Shown here piece after piece: positions 11,727 through 22,692 of a DNA stretch of 64,000 nucleotides. Numbering within the stretch: the stretch's first letter is position 1; each line of letters begins with the position of its first letter. The translations under genes and the position numbers were made by a program. The notes beneath the pieces are model-generated. The model did no database searches and was not told the DNA's origin. It saw only the letters and a list, made by a program, of their open reading frames with translations. The DNA is taken from positions 304,956-368,955 of the forward strand of contig RDEW01000040.1 in the NCBI GenBank assembly GCA_011109175.1, read 5' to 3'. This stretch comes from Dicyema japonicum. Taxonomy: Eukaryota; Dicyemida; Rhombozoa; Dicyemidae.

Positions 11727-12040
11727 CATACAAGGGTTTGTTTGTAGTAATCATTGTAGTGAGCAGGAAAAGACATTTGTGAGACCTTCCAATTCTCCAA
11801 GTCCCTGGAGCCAAGATCGGGAAAAATCATAGAAAACTTGTCGTAAGTAGCAGGAAGATTGACAAACATCGAGCACTGTCCGTCAATAAATCGAATGTTA
11901 AGATTATTAAACTGATAAGTCCGTTTGACTGCTTGATTGCGGAGTTTGTCGAGTCTATGATCGTAAAATGAAATTACGCTGGAAATTGGGGGGAGAATAA
12001 AAGAACGGCAAAATTTTTCATGAATCCGTGGTTAAACGGA
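11727..12040 (-). CDS. unassigned open frame overlapping the DHHC 3' end
   Basis: About 105 codons stay open in a frame different from the DHHC gene (..[57 protein letters not shown]..), ending at TGA 11727-11729. The text looks protein-like and, weakly, like a UEV-type domain (FPDL....NW, compared with BRE/BABAM2). It could be a separate gene's last exon, or an alternative 3' end of the DHHC gene through another splice. Not resolved. Confidence 0.25.
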
Positions 12041-12685
12041 TTTTTCTGGGGTTCAAATCGACATTTTAGCTTAAATTCAGTAAAACCCAAACCTCCTCGT
12101 TGGTCGTATATCCCTCAAATGCGATATAGCAGTGGTACCCCATTAGAATTATCAACGGAAGGGCGAGTAACAGTGTGATTGCGAATAGAACACATCTGGA
12201 AATCAAAATATTGAAAACCCAGCAATTTTGTGGCTGGAAGAAACCGCGGTACGGAATCCGTAATAACCCGACATAATATTAACGATAAACGAGTGGACCA
12301 ACGTGAGAATCAAAAAAACGAAAAAATGTCTATAATTCCTTCTTCCAATGCAGTTGCTCACCCAGGGACAGTGGTGGTCGAATCGCTTGAATAAGAAAAC
12401 ATTGTACATCGATGCACCGATTGCACGTGGAGCAGTGGATGGAACGTGGAAGACGGAAAGCGTTGCAGGTGCAACACCACTTCAACATTAACGTCGTGTT
12501 TCCAATTACAGTACGATTCAAAATAGAAGCGGGGACTCCACGGGAGATATCTGAAATATTGTACGGTGAAAACCCTTTGGAATATATCCCGGTTCCAAAA
12601 TTGTGACCAAAACAAAAAATCCTCCAACGTACAAAATCAACACGGAATGAAAAATTGAGAGTTCAAGGCCAAAATCCTGTGTAAT
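11955..12685 (-). CDS. DHHC palmitoyltransferase, ZDHHC5/8-like
   Basis: A membrane enzyme that attaches palmitate to protein cysteines. Six exons on the minus strand (12685-12574, 12550-12408, 12385-12219, 12195-12093, 12069-12007, 11978-11955) sum to a multiple of three. In order: a membrane segment, [11 protein letters not shown] (DPG-type motif), the zinc-binding Cys-rich domain ([20 protein letters not shown]), the catalytic DHHC ([17 protein letters not shown]), two more membrane segments, a TTNEE motif (TTxE), and [11 protein letters not shown], the NPF..G...N block seen in ZDHHC5/8. The catalytic box is split by an intron directly before RFDHHC. The N-terminal exon with the true ATG is not resolved. 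The last intron (28 nt) and the short tail are less certain. Confidence 0.85.
12386..12407 (-). other. 22-nt intron inside the DHHC domain
   Basis: GTACAA...TATTCAAG on the minus strand, phase 0. It separates CNRCID from RFDHHC, so both flanks are invariant family motifs. Sister introns are at 12551-12573 (23 nt), 12196-12218 (23), 12070-12092 (23) and probably 11979-12006 (28). Confidence 0.85.
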
Positions 12686-12719
12686 CTGGGGACCTCTATA
12701 ATGTTATTTGGCCATTACA

Positions 12720-13560
12720 TGTAAATGAGGTACATTGTGGTGGGAACTACGAACATTATCCAAGAAAATAGAGAATATAAATATTCCAGTTTAGAGAATG
12801 CCATTATTCAGCTAGTTATAACATATTTAAATTTATTACCGTTTCTATGTTAAATAATAATTTAATATTATTAAGTTTTTTAACATTAAATAATAAATTA
12901 ATAAATTTAGTATTTTTACAAATCAGAAGGAAAATCGATTTTACTGCTCGCTGCTTGACAAATCGATTTTCATAAATGTCAATAATAGGCCATTATTTAC
13001 TAAATTAACCATATACCACGTGTTTTTAATTTCATGCACATTTGAATAAAAATATGTTAATGTAGTCAATTAGACATTTCAAAATGACTTTTTTGTCGTC
13101 ATTTAATACTATTTCGTCGGAGCTCTAAAAACTTATTTGATTGTTTAAATGACTTTTTTCCCATGACCATGGATGGGATTCAAAAATGGATTCTGTGTTC
13201 ATTCGACACTTCCTTCCTATGTCTCTCTAGTGCATCCTCCATCCTCACGAGAAGAGCAAAGACAAGGACCTTCATCCATCACGAAGCTGAGTAGAAATTT
13301 CGTGCAATAAAAGGGCGTCACCACTTCATCCTTCATTATATTCTGATCCGACAGAGTCTATAAAAGTAGTGATTTTACAAAAATATGTCTGAGATGATCA
13401 CAATTTGACTGAAAAGCCCATTCAGGCCGTTTAATCATCTCATTTGTATAAAATAATGTTAACGACCATTGAGAATTATTTTCCATTAAAATAAAGTGAC
13501 ATCAAACTCTTCTGCTGCATCTTGTGTCGGCGGATATTCTGAAATATCTACGGATAAGAA
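12720..13560. other. AT-rich intergenic region
   Basis: 12830-13160 is extremely AT-rich with no coding signal. 13160-13560 has ordinary composition and nothing recognisable. Confidence 0.4.
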
Positions 13561-13700
13561 ATTTCTTACAGGAAGGGCATTGTCTCCAGTATAGTTTGCT
13601 TATCATGGGGTTTCATAAGGTTCAGTGCTGAGTCCAGTTCTATTTAGTATTTTATGAGGACAAACTAAAGGAGAAGGATGATCTGGCGAAATGTACAGGA
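13560..13700 (+). mobile_element. possible RT remnant
   Basis: A translated piece resembling the RT box (GS.LSPVLFSIL) with a following DKLKEKDDLAK is visible around 13610-13690, with stops. Weak. Confidence 0.3.
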
Positions 13701-14257
13701 CTACGATATTCCTAAAGTTATTTCTGTTAAAGTTAAAAAAGGATCAATGATAACAACCATATGAACGTACTATATTCCCACGTGGTTTCAACAGATCATC
13801 CTGGTCGAGGACCATCGACACTCATATCTTAGTTTTTCTAGTCAACCAAGATGATTGACCTAAGGAAAAGGATATATCAATAAGTGCCTCCAATATCACA
13901 AACAAGTGACCCAGAACCAATGGAAAGGGAAGAAAACGTCCAATCCTTGTGGTTGTGTGAACCTCTTTCTCGTTAGATGTTTTCTATGGGTTCCCCGTTA
14001 CCAGTTTTACCATATGGGACTAACAGAAAATATACCACGAGTTCTTATGGGATGTTGAAATTTTAAACAAAATTGTCATAAAATAAATATTTAAAAAAAA
14101 TTGTGGGGAATGAAGGCATTTCCTGTACTTTCTTCCTACCTCCGTACTCAACAATGACCTGGGAAAATAAAATGGTAACTCGAAGATATGGAAATTTAGT
14201 AAGAGTTCGGGACCTGAATAATGATGATCAGACCAAGTGACTTAGCTCTCCCAGTAT

Positions 14258-14509
14258 ATGGGGTTTGCCATCATGGGGTGGTTTTTAACGGTAGTACCAC
14301 AGGGATCAATTTTGAGTCCTCTATTATTTAATTTTCTAATGGTCGGTTTCCACTCTCCGAGGTCACCAAGTCCGAGGTCTCTGATATACGCAGACGACGT
14401 GCTACTGTCTGATGTGTCGAGATCGAGTATGATCTCGGAGAGGAGAGTATATGGAAGAGATAAAAGACTGCTGTGGTCTCCAAGGATTAACTCCTTCTCG
14501 TGTGTATGA
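14258..14509 (+). mobile_element. LINE family A reverse-transcriptase fragment
   Basis: VPQGSILSPLLFNFLMVGF and SLIYADDVLLSDVS are the B/C palm motifs of RT including the YADD catalytic box, followed by ISERRVY as in the copy at 4850 (LSERRIK). Truncated on both sides. Confidence 0.8.
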
Positions 14510-14650
14510 ACGAAGCGACTGATTCAGGAGACACCGGATAACTAAAATCTGAACAAAGGAAGTGTCTGCACGTAGAATCCGAGTTCGTCCGATCTAAAAT
14601 TGATAGAACCTGCAAAATCATTTGTCTCCACATGTAGGATGAGTGTCAAT
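14505..14650 (+). repeat. SINE-2 copy (tRNA-related)
   Basis: Contains CAGGAGACACCGG...TCTGAACAAAGGAAGTGTC...GTAGAATCCGAGTTCG, the core of the SINE-2 family (see 19820-20290). The B-box-like segment is degraded. Confidence 0.5.
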
Positions 14651-14754
14651 ATAATCATTTTTGTGTTGATAATTTGTTTGAATCTCGATTGAGCGAATCC
14701 TGCTGACTATTTGAGCGAATCTTACTCGCAATACTGAAAAAAATACCCTCGCAG

Positions 14755-14818
14755 TATTATTATTTATTAACCCAGGATACACCGAGAAAGAAGTTAAAGT
14801 AACCAACTAATTAAGTGC
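14755..14818 (-). repeat. shared 3' tail motif, inverted copy
   Basis: On the minus strand: TTAATTAGTTGGTTAC followed by TTCTTTCTCGGTGTATCC and AATAATAATA. The same tail is at 20230-20290, 20585-20640, 25185-25240, 25314-25380 and 61305-61360. Confidence 0.5.
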
Positions 14819-14894
14819 ATCCAGTTTCCACTTCTACGGAAACAGAATCCATCCGGAATCAGCATAAATGGTAAGACGTCCATTACATGCAGTT

Positions 14895-15165
14895 GTGGAA
14901 ACCCCTCCAGTGGAGTGGGGAAGAGCAAATGATCCTTTTTCATGCCGGTCTGGCACTGGGCGTCACCTAGACAGGTGGATCACATGACGCCATTCAATTA
15001 GGAAGAGAGAGGAGGAACAGACAAGCAAGCAGAAAATTTAAACCAATTAACCACGCAGCACCACATGGCGCCACGCGGAAAAATACCTTCGCAGTCACGA
15101 CGGCTATATGACGAACTTAGGAGACATCGGAAATCCAAAGTTCCGAATAAAGGAAGTTTTGGATG
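14895..15165 (+). repeat. repeat H copy followed by SINE-2 core
   Basis: 14920-14995 repeats the GAGCAAATGATCC...GGCACTGGGCGTCACC...GGTGGATCACATGACGCC block, inverse to 11385-11475. 15040-15090 holds ACCAATTAACCACGCAGC. 15105-15165 carries GGAGACATCGGAAATCCAAA. Confidence 0.45.
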
Positions 15166-15429
15166 CATTTTATTTTTCTTAATTTTTAAGAAATATGTTT
15201 ATATTTAAGTTTAAAAATAATCTTTTCTTGTGTTGTTGTGTATGTACGTTTCCTCTTCAATGAAATCCATCCGAAACCACAGGGAACCCTTCTAAGAAAT
15301 GATTCAATCAAGTGAATGAGAGCTTTTTGATGCCATCCCCCTGAGACCTCGTTCATGAAGGAATGAGGGGAAGAAACATATAGGACAGAACTTATCAACT
15401 AGTAGTCAGCGGGGGAATCAAACATCCTA

Positions 15430-15725
15430 ACCGCTAGGCTCGTATAAGAGGAGTTTTAATTAAATTATTAAAAGTGTATCCAGCTCCAAAAGTCACAGAA
15501 GTAGATATTTCCTTCAATATCACACACAAGCCCAATTTGAACCAATGGAAGGCAAGTAAACGTTGAATCCTTGATGTTGTGGGAACCTCTTCAATGAGTT
15601 GGGGAGAGCAAATGATTTTTCTCGTAGCACCTTGGCACTGAGCGCCATCTGTGACATTTGGATCACATGACACCAATATAAGAGAAGGGAAGGGGAGCAA
15701 TAGAAGAAAGCAAGAGAAATCTAAA
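15430..15725. repeat. diverged repeat H copy
   Basis: 15600-15690 again shows GGGGAGAGCAAATGAT, CTTGGCACTGAGCGCCA and GGATCACATGACACC in the same order as 14915-14995. Confidence 0.45.
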
Positions 15726-15814
15726 ATTGCTTTTTGATGAAAAAGTTTCATTAACTCAATTCTTTTTGGATGAAAAATAAAACAATATATTACGCATGAT
15801 TTATAGTAGAGTAG

Positions 15815-16010
15815 TTATGACAGGTCTCCATTATGGCCTGCAGGCAATTGATCACGCAGTGAGTTACTTCTTTTAATCGCGAGTCCAATGTTCTGGTAAA
15901 GTCATCGCATTCACCTTCCGCTCACAATCCTTTCCGATTAACCTCATAACTTAGACGTGTCGGGCCAATAATGGAGATCGGCAGGAAAACGAACGTGTTC
16001 ACGATGACGT
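15815..16010 (-). mobile_element. LINE family C 3' end, truncated
   Basis: The minus strand encodes the family C C-terminus (FLPISIIGPTRL...); the plus-strand signature GACAGGTCTCCATTATGGCC TGCAGGCA at its end is shared with 32630-32665 and 38993-39025. Three copies with the same 3' terminus and different 5' truncations are typical of target-primed LINE insertion. Confidence 0.7.
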
Positions 16011-16134
16011 GGAAATATTTCCACTTTTTTTATTAATTAATATTAGATACCGAGGAAAGTTTAAAGTACTTTGTTTTAAATGAATTATTAATTTTTCTAT
16101 AAGACGGATATACCTGGCAATTTCAAAACTCTGG

Positions 16135-16860
16135 CTGGTGATTTCCTCAGTGGACGAAGAGGACGAAGTTTGTTTGGTAAGCCTACGGTCGAGCTCCTGT
16201 TTATTCCAAATGGAATACCAAGGATCTCTGTCCCTATGATATTGTTATTGCATCCAGGGACCAAGACGTTCAGGTCGCCTTGAAGAGATTACAATTACTT
16301 GTTAATGAAACAGTCTGTCGATCAGCTCGGAAAAATCGGTTACATTTCTCCTTACCTCTGATAGGAGAATATCCAACAGGATATAGAAGCAGATGGAAGC
16401 AAGTCGCCATTCCAAAAATGGTAGAAGATCCTGGAGTAGTATTCGACACCCATATGACTTTCTCACGCCACTTGGGATATGTTTAAATAAATTTGAAAAG
16501 AAAATCAACCTCTTGAAGGGATCTCTGGTTTATAGAAGATCGGAAGTCATCCCGTTCTGAAATCACTATACAGCCAGTACGTCGAGCCATGCATATCATA
16601 TACATGTGCATCATGGGGCCCCTCAATTTCTTGGACGAAGCCCAAAAAATTGCGGCAACCCAAAAAAGAGCGTTTTTCGTGATAGAAAACTGAATCAAAG
16701 GCAATCTAAATTCTACATCTACCCCTTGGAAGACCTAATGAGAAAAAAAGGAGGCCAAACTCAACGATACCAGAGGATCACTCGTCCACTGCGTGCTTGT
16801 GTGAGGGAAGACCACCGGGCCAAGTTGAGAGCCCTATTGAAATTCGCGTGGATCACATAA
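16135..16860 (+). mobile_element. LINE C-terminal RT fragment
   Basis: Broken frames read in order: VNETVCRSARKN.., GVVFDTHMTFSRHL (the LGV.LD..L.f..H block), KRKINLLKGSL, then MHIIYMCIMGPL..LDEAQKIAATQKRAFFVIE (the thumb block with ..kiq..QnraLR). These are the thumb/post-RT parts of a jockey/CR1-like LINE. Stops at 16486 and elsewhere. Confidence 0.65.
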
Positions 16861-16998
16861 TTTCTTGTTTTTGTCTTTAACTGTGGTCTTTAAATTTCAA
16901 AAAAAAATTGTGGTCTTTAAATTTCAAAAAAAAAAAATAAATTTCAATTAAATTTTATTAATGATTATTATTAAAATAATAACGCGTATTTTTTGTCG

Positions 16999-17712
16999 AT
17001 GTGTGACACTCATCCCTGTAATACACTTTACATAAGTAATCTTAACGACAAAACCAAAAAACTCGGTAAATCATAATAATAACAATGGTAGAGCTCAAAG
17101 ACCAGCTTTACTACGCATTTTCCCCTTTTGGGACTATCCTAGAGATAGTTGCTTCCAAAACTATGAAAATGAGGGGGCAGGCGTTCATTGTATATAGAGA
17201 AATGAATTCCGCCGCGATAGCTCTCCGATCAATGAACGGATTCCGTTTTTACGGAAAATCAATGGTACTTTACTATAAATAATGTAGCGAATTGAGTACG
17301 CAAAGTCCGAGTCCAACATTATTCGAAGAATGAAGACAATTTACGCGGAGAGGGCTCGACAGGCTGAGGAATACTACGCCAACAAAGCCAAACGCGGAAA
17401 ACTCGAGACTTCCGCGTATCCGGCGGCAAATAATGGCGTAGAAACACCCTCGGATGCCTCGAGTGTGTTGTTTGTTGAGAATATTCCTTCGGACGCAACG
17501 GAAGACAACCTGAACATGCTTTTTAAACGGTAGGGTGATTGGGAGATTGTAGATTCACTGGATTTAAAGAACTGAGGTACTCCAGTGCTAGACCTGAGGT
17601 GTGTTTTGTGGAGTATCAGAGTGAGGGTTGCGCCAGTGCCGCGCTTCAGGCTCTCCAGAATTTTAAGTTGTCCCCGACTCATGCGATTGATATAACCTTC
17701 GCTAAAGTCTGA
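16999..17712 (+). CDS. SNF: U1A/U2B''-type spliceosomal snRNP protein (SNF), four exons
   Basis: A 213-residue protein with two RRM domains, the size of Drosophila SNF. It binds U1 and/or U2 snRNA stem-loops in the spliceosome. Exons 16999-17065, 17092-17264, 17288-17529 and 17553-17712 sum to 642 nt. RRM1 (residues ~7-85): NTLYISNLNDKTKKLE (RNP2), then KTMKMRGQAFIVYRE (RNP1, RGQAF(V/I)) and ALRSMNGFRFYGKSM|RIEYAKSESNI. RRM2 (~140-212): SVLFVENIPSDATEDNL, FTGFKELRYSSARPEV, CFVEYQSEGCASAALQ, then THAIDITFAKV at the end. The linker is short and basic (KAKRGKLE). The start ATG is the only one giving the usual ~8-residue leader. Single SNF in place of separate U1A and U2B'' is the usual invertebrate state. 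Confidence 0.92.
17066..17091 (+). other. 26-nt intron in SNF
   Basis: GTAAATC...ATGGTAG, phase 1; removing it continues TKKLE|LKDQLYYAF exactly as in the family. Two further introns at 17265-17287 (23 nt) and 17530-17552 (23 nt) are equally required by the RRM alignments. Confidence 0.9.
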
Positions 17713-18395
17713 TTGTTTGATTTAATAATTTTTTTCGTAATTTTTGAGTTTTGTTGGGTTGCCAAACCATGTGGTTAATCCTTGAGAATATATTTGTTAG
17801 TCGATATTGTAGTGTCTCACCACAACTCTCTTGTCGTTCGTCATTGTTGACGGCATGCATAAAAACCATTAGCCAAGAGGACGGGAGATGGCGACATAGT
17901 TTTTTCACATAAATGTCTTCATCTCTTCACTGTGGCTCTCATCGCCACTTTTTCCCATCTGAATGGGTGAATTGATGGACTCTTAAGACATCAACGAAGT
18001 TTAGGAAGTTTGGAGTACATTATGTTAGGGCTATAAAAATTTTGGGATTTTGGAGGAGGAAGAAATCCTTTTTAGTCCAAAAAATTAAATCTTCGATGTC
18101 TCACTATGGTCATTTTGTCTAACCAATTGCAAAGAAGACGGACGCTTCTTGCAGATATCTAGATATTTCGCGTATCAGGGTCCCGTCACTACTTCAATCA
18201 CGTTGTTTATAATTTTAAAAGATTTCCTCACGGCGTTGAGCGAGATAGTTCTTTGATAAGGACTCTGTGTAGCAGTGAGAGATACACGCAGTCATCCTCC
18301 CTGCAAATAAAGATGAGTAAACTCAACTGGATATTAATATTATTAGAAAAACACATGAAACACTGAGAAAGAATATTCAACAAATTAAGAGACTA
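17713..18395. other. intergenic
   Basis: Nothing coding. 17930-18010 (TCATCGCC...GATGGACTCTTAAGACATC) may be a very diverged SINE-2 piece. Confidence 0.3.
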
Positions 18396-18399
18396 TGTT

Positions 18400-18645
18400 T
18401 TAAGACCAGTTAACCAAGTGGGTGATTGGTTTGATGTTTGAGGTGGTGACATTTTCTCTTAGCTCATGAAAGCCCGTGTCTTCCTCTTCGTGGTGAACGA
18501 GGTGATGGAGTCAAAAGACATTGGAAACCATAAGTTCTTAACAAGGGAAACGTTGGATGGGCAGGGACCGAATCTCGTTCAGCCCTAAAGTTGAAAGAAC
18601 TTTTAGAGTCACGTGATCTCTGAACTTGGTTTCAAATGAGAAAGA
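18400..18645 (+). repeat. SINE-2 copy
   Basis: Begins near GGTGATTGGTTTGATGTTTG AGGTGGTGAC, followed by ATGGAGTCAAAAGACATTGG, AACCATAAGTTCTTAACAAG and a degraded B-box (GGGACCGAATCTCG). Same block order as 19820-20040. Confidence 0.55.
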
Positions 18646-19370
18646 TGTGAGATTGCAGCTTCGCCTAAATGTGCTGCCTGGAATTAGCTTTCGCTCTTAG
18701 TGGAACCAGAAATAAAGTTTCCCTTAAGACCACTTTATATTGTCTAATAGCGGGGGGGATATATTATATTTTTATTAAAATCGATATCTTCCAGCACGTG
18801 GCAAATTTAAATTAAACTGTCAGCCCCAGTTTCGCTAATTAAAGCTGGCGACTTGGAGAAGTGCAAGTCAGGTCGTCCCAGAGATCCTCCAGTTTCAGGC
18901 CGAAGTAAACTTATATTGGAAGTAATTATTGGAGAAGTCAAGTTTTTCTGTCACAGTGAATTTATAGATTTGTATATTTAAATTGCTGGGGACCCCAGAA
19001 ACGGGGGAAATTTATAAAATGTAACTTTGCTGGACCACCAATCGATAATGACGTCAATGACCTCTGTTGCATGACAGATGATGAATGCCTAAGTTCTTTC
19101 AGATTTTAAAGCAGGAGATGTTGAGATTTAAATCAAACTAAAAATTCCCGTGCATCCGATGATTCTTCAGTTCCTATAGAGTTCTTATATATCGTTCTTG
19201 CACATGGACTTTTCGAACAGTGCTAGCCAAAATAATAGAATCAAATAAATTTTGCGGGCTAAATGGCGGGAAATTTTGTTTATTTGAAATGGTCGACCAA
19301 TTTGTATTACTAACATATGACACAAATTATGTTGTTAATCTATCGGAAAGTTGAGGTGGGAGTAAGCAAT
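18646..19370. other. intergenic, AT-rich
   Basis: No gene or repeat recognised. Confidence 0.35.
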
Positions 19371-19374
19371 ATTT

Positions 19375-19795
19375 GCCTCCTCCTACTTAATAGCCGGTGG
19401 TCTTCTACAAGTTAATGGGGCCAAGATAATTTAACTAAGGTTGAGGTGATGACGTGTCTTTATTGATTTTTTCTTAATCATGGTGGATCGACCCTTCTCG
19501 TCAGTATAGCTAAAATGACAGACTTGGGAGACATCGGAAACCCCAAGTTCTGGACAAAGGAAGTATTGGATGAACTAAGCTTGAAGGCTGAGTTGGTGAT
19601 ATAACTCTGATACACTTGATGGTTTCATCTACCTCTATAACCTCCCATTCTTAACCTCCATTCGGGATACATCGAAACTCAAAGTTTTGAGGTGAAGAAG
19701 CATCCGATTATATCTGGGTTCGAATCCTGTCTGGAGGAGCTTGGATAAGAACCGTAATCCTTAAAGAAAGAATTATTAGTCATTAATTCCTCGAA
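19375..19795 (+). repeat. two SINE-2 copies or pieces
   Basis: 19430-19575 carries GGTTGAGGTGATGACGTG, then GACTTGGGAGACATCGGAA, CCCCAAGTTCTGGACAAAGG. 19660-19745 carries a second, shorter piece ending in a good B-box (GGGTTCGAATCCTG). Confidence 0.55.
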
Positions 19796-19799
19796 AAAG

Positions 19800-20290
19800 G
19801 ACACTACATTCTTGCATCAAGTTAGCCACGTGGTTAATTGGTTGGAAGGTTTAGGTGGTGTCTACCTCGATTCACTATGAGCGAAATCCGTTGTTTTCCA
19901 TCTTCCCCTGGCCATTGACGAAATGAGGGACTCAGGAGACATCAGAGACATCAAGTTCTGAACAAAGGAACTGTCGAATGCACGTATGGTCAGGGTTCGA
20001 ATCTCCCCCAGCCCAAAATTGGCAGAAATTGTAGAATCATTTGTCAGAAGCTTTAAGTCGACTACTTTGCGCCTAAAGAGCCGTGAAATTTTGTCAACAA
20101 GACAAATATACAGAGATTTGTCAGCCATTTTTTCTCAGACATCCATCCCCCGTCAACTTCCTGTGTAGATACAGGCGGAGACACTTCCGGGAAACGGTGT
20201 GATCTTCAAATGAGCACATGGGAATTCTTGATCATTTAACTAGTTCGTTACGGTACCTTCTTTCTCGGTGTATCTCATAAAATAATGCAA
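19800..20290 (+). repeat. SINE-2, longest copy, with 3' tail
   Basis: 5' block AGCCACGTGGTTAATTGG, middle GAGGGACTCAGGAGACATC, AAGTTCTGAACAAAGGAACT, B-box AGGGTTCGAATCTC (20005-20020), then a ~200-nt body and a 3' tail ending ...CTTTCTCGGTGTATCTC and an A-rich run. The GACTCAGGAGACATC...GGTTCGAATC arrangement resembles the anticodon-to-T arm part of tRNA-Leu/Ser. The tail is shared with fragments that contain family A RT (24680-25380), as expected for a SINE mobilised by a LINE. Confidence 0.6.
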
Positions 20291-21055
20291 ATAAAAAAAA
20301 TAAAATCAGTAATTTTTCTTTTTTAAATTTATTTTGTGGTTTTTATGAATTAAAAAAAAGATAAATTATTATGTTTGGTGGCTAACTTGCCCTACTTATA
20401 TCCAAATTAGTCTACATCACTCATATTACCATATCTGTCTCTTCAAAGAACAAGGAAACCCACGCGGGGGACTACCAGTTTCTCCTAAAGAAGGACAACT
20501 TAATGTAATTACTCGAAACATTTCGGAAGGCGGTGAGGTCACTGACGGTCCACCTGAGGAGAGTGCCGGAGTCACTAGAAGCTGGGATCACTTAAGTAAC
20601 TCATTTTGGCACTTTCTTTCTTGGTAGTCTATCCCACATATAGCCTAATACTGGAATCCCCATTGTATTTGCTGGCTACTTATCAGTTCGATCCCATCGG
20701 TTAGGGATACAAGTCACCGAGTCCAGTAAATACTGGAATAGGTCCTCTGAATGAGGAACGTTGTGGATACAGGAATTTGGTGGAAACACCTAAAATTCAT
20801 CCTCTGTGATGAGGAATGCCGGGATCGCATAACTAATTAGGCTTAACGACTAGGCCTAGGTCGTGATACTACAGCCCCACAGTTACCAATGGATAAAATT
20901 GAACAATTTTGATTTTCTTTCAGCGAATGGGGTAATTAATTCTCCGTGAAATATACACTAAGAAATCCCCGATAATTGTCTCCAATTTTGTATTTCCCAT
21001 AAATATCATCATTTCTCCCCCATCTTACGGGTTTAATCAGGACTTTATTACTCAA
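20291..21055. other. intergenic with a tail-motif piece
   Basis: 20500-20640 (..GAGAGTGCCGGAGTCACT.. GGGATCACTTAAGTAACTC.. CTTTCTTTCTTGGTAG) is another copy of the shared tail. The rest is unassigned. Confidence 0.35.
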
Positions 21056-21059
21056 ACAC

Positions 21060-21215
21060 AGGAGCACGTCAACATAACCTCATGATGGATGAAGTCTAGT
21101 AAGAATGGTCGAAGTGGTGGACTCAGGAGACCTCGGAAAGTCGACGTTCTGAAGAAAGGAAATGTCGGATGCCTGTAGGATCCGTGTTCGGGCCTCGTTA
21201 AGCCTAAAATTGTAT
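21060..21215 (+). repeat. SINE-2 copy
   Basis: GGTCGAAGTGGTGGACTCAG GAGACCTCGG gives the best A-box-like start, followed by GTTCTGAAGAAAGGAAATGT and GATCCGTGTTCGGGCC (degraded B-box). Confidence 0.55.
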
Positions 21216-21660
21216 TAACTGTGAGGATTAAGTGAAATCACATTCTCACCGCGAACCCCCAAGTTCATCCAGAACCAAGAACACAACTACCTCTTATCCA
21301 CCAAAATTATAAATGCCAAGATTAACCCAATTAAGTTAACCGATGATCCTCAATTATGATTCACTTCCATAACAAGCCTGATCTCTAATCTCGAAATCAC
21401 CACTTTTGCCAAATAAAAATGCATTAAAACTCAACTCCCCAAGAACTGGAGAAATTCCCTATTACTGACTTAGTGTAGTGCCTGTCTCTACACGTGGTAG
21501 GAATCAAGGTTTAGGCTCAATCTCCCAAAGGATCGTTATGAGTTTCTACTAGCACTGACCGTTTGTGTAAAATTTTGAGAATAAATTTATAAAAATTAAA
21601 AATGTTCGATTAAGTAAAATCTTTTCAAAATCACTTAGACGTAAGTGGCTACTCCGGTTG
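21216..21660. other. intergenic downstream of the Kir pair
   Basis: No feature recognised. Confidence 0.3.
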
Positions 21661-21662
21661 AG

Positions 21663-22586
21663 TCATGTCAAATTTTTTGAAGTCGAGACCCATTCATTGG
21701 AGTTTGATAGAGATTCGATCATGACAAAGCGATGATTCATAATAATGTCACTTGGGAAGATATGACATTCTTGCCTGAATAGTGACTCCCGTGGCTTCAT
21801 CACATCCGGTTAACAGAACGAGGATTTCAAATTGGGCGTTTTCATCCCATTTATGATCATAGTGTAAAGAGGACTTTCCTGAGTGATCCGGTGGGCAACA
21901 AGAACTGGGGTGCAGAATTCAATTTCCTGGGAGACGTTATCTTCCCCAACTTCCATGTTTATAGAATCCAACAAAACCGTCTCATTTTCGTCAGTCACAG
22001 TGGAATACAAATATTTGAGTACAACTTGGCAGTCAACTAGTCCGGTGGACTGCATATTGGCTGCCCTGAAGACAAAGCATGGAAAAGAGTCCCTCTGACA
22101 TATTACAGCATTTTTAGAGAATAAAATGGTTTGTGCCCGATTGTTATTTTTGGAGAATCTGTCATACATCATTCCAACCATCAGAGCCTGAATAATGATT
22201 CCAATACAGGACTGGAAGACCAAGACGACGTATGAACTGAAGCAGTTCTGTTTAATGTGACGATGGCCATATCCGATGGTCCTTTGAGTCTCCAATGAAA
22301 GCAGGAATGCGGAATAAAACGAATCAACATTAGCGAGGCAGTCCCTTTTGGATAACTGATACCAAAAGAACCCGAAAAAGAGCCAGGATATTATAAAGAC
22401 GATGGGATATATGAGGCACACTTTCCACCAGGACAGATCAAGAAAGGTGTTGTAAATATCCTTTATTTTCCTGGTATATCCCCACCCAGACATCCTCATT
22501 TTATATTGGCCGTTCCTATTGAGAATCCTCTCCCTTCCTACGGCCCCAACGTAGTTTATTTCGTTGGTAGATGACTGTTCATCCAT
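21663..22586 (-). CDS. inward-rectifier K+ channel (Kir), copy 1, with two compensating indels
   Basis: A two-membrane-segment potassium channel of the Kir family, intronless, ~305 residues. In order: N-terminal cytoplasmic RERILNRNGQ, slide helix and M1 (WWKVCLIYPIVFIISWLFF), pore with the K+ filter TIGYG, M2 (VVLVFQSCIGIIIQALMVG), then the cytoplasmic immunoglobulin-like domain with FSKNAVICQRDSF and ITQESPLYTM. The M2 rectification position is Gln (IIIQAL), neutral, so weak rectification is inferred. After MIING the frame shifts; one missing G restores DENAQFEILVLLTGCDEATG and ARMSYLP; an extra A later restores DIIMNHRFVMIE to the stop at 21663. The ATG at 22586 is used; a more upstream in-frame codon is TTG. 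Confidence 0.85.
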
Positions 22587-22692
22587 ATTATATTTCTGTC
22601 CATCAGCAACCGTCAATCAACTTATAAGAATGTACGTGATTAGCGCTATGATAAACCGATAAAAATTAATTCTAAAGACCCAATTAAATATG

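Noticed and set aside
22099-22616. Start of Kir copy 1 at 22616
   Set aside because: The codon there is TTG. An ATG at 22586 lies in the same frame and precedes all conserved Kir residues.
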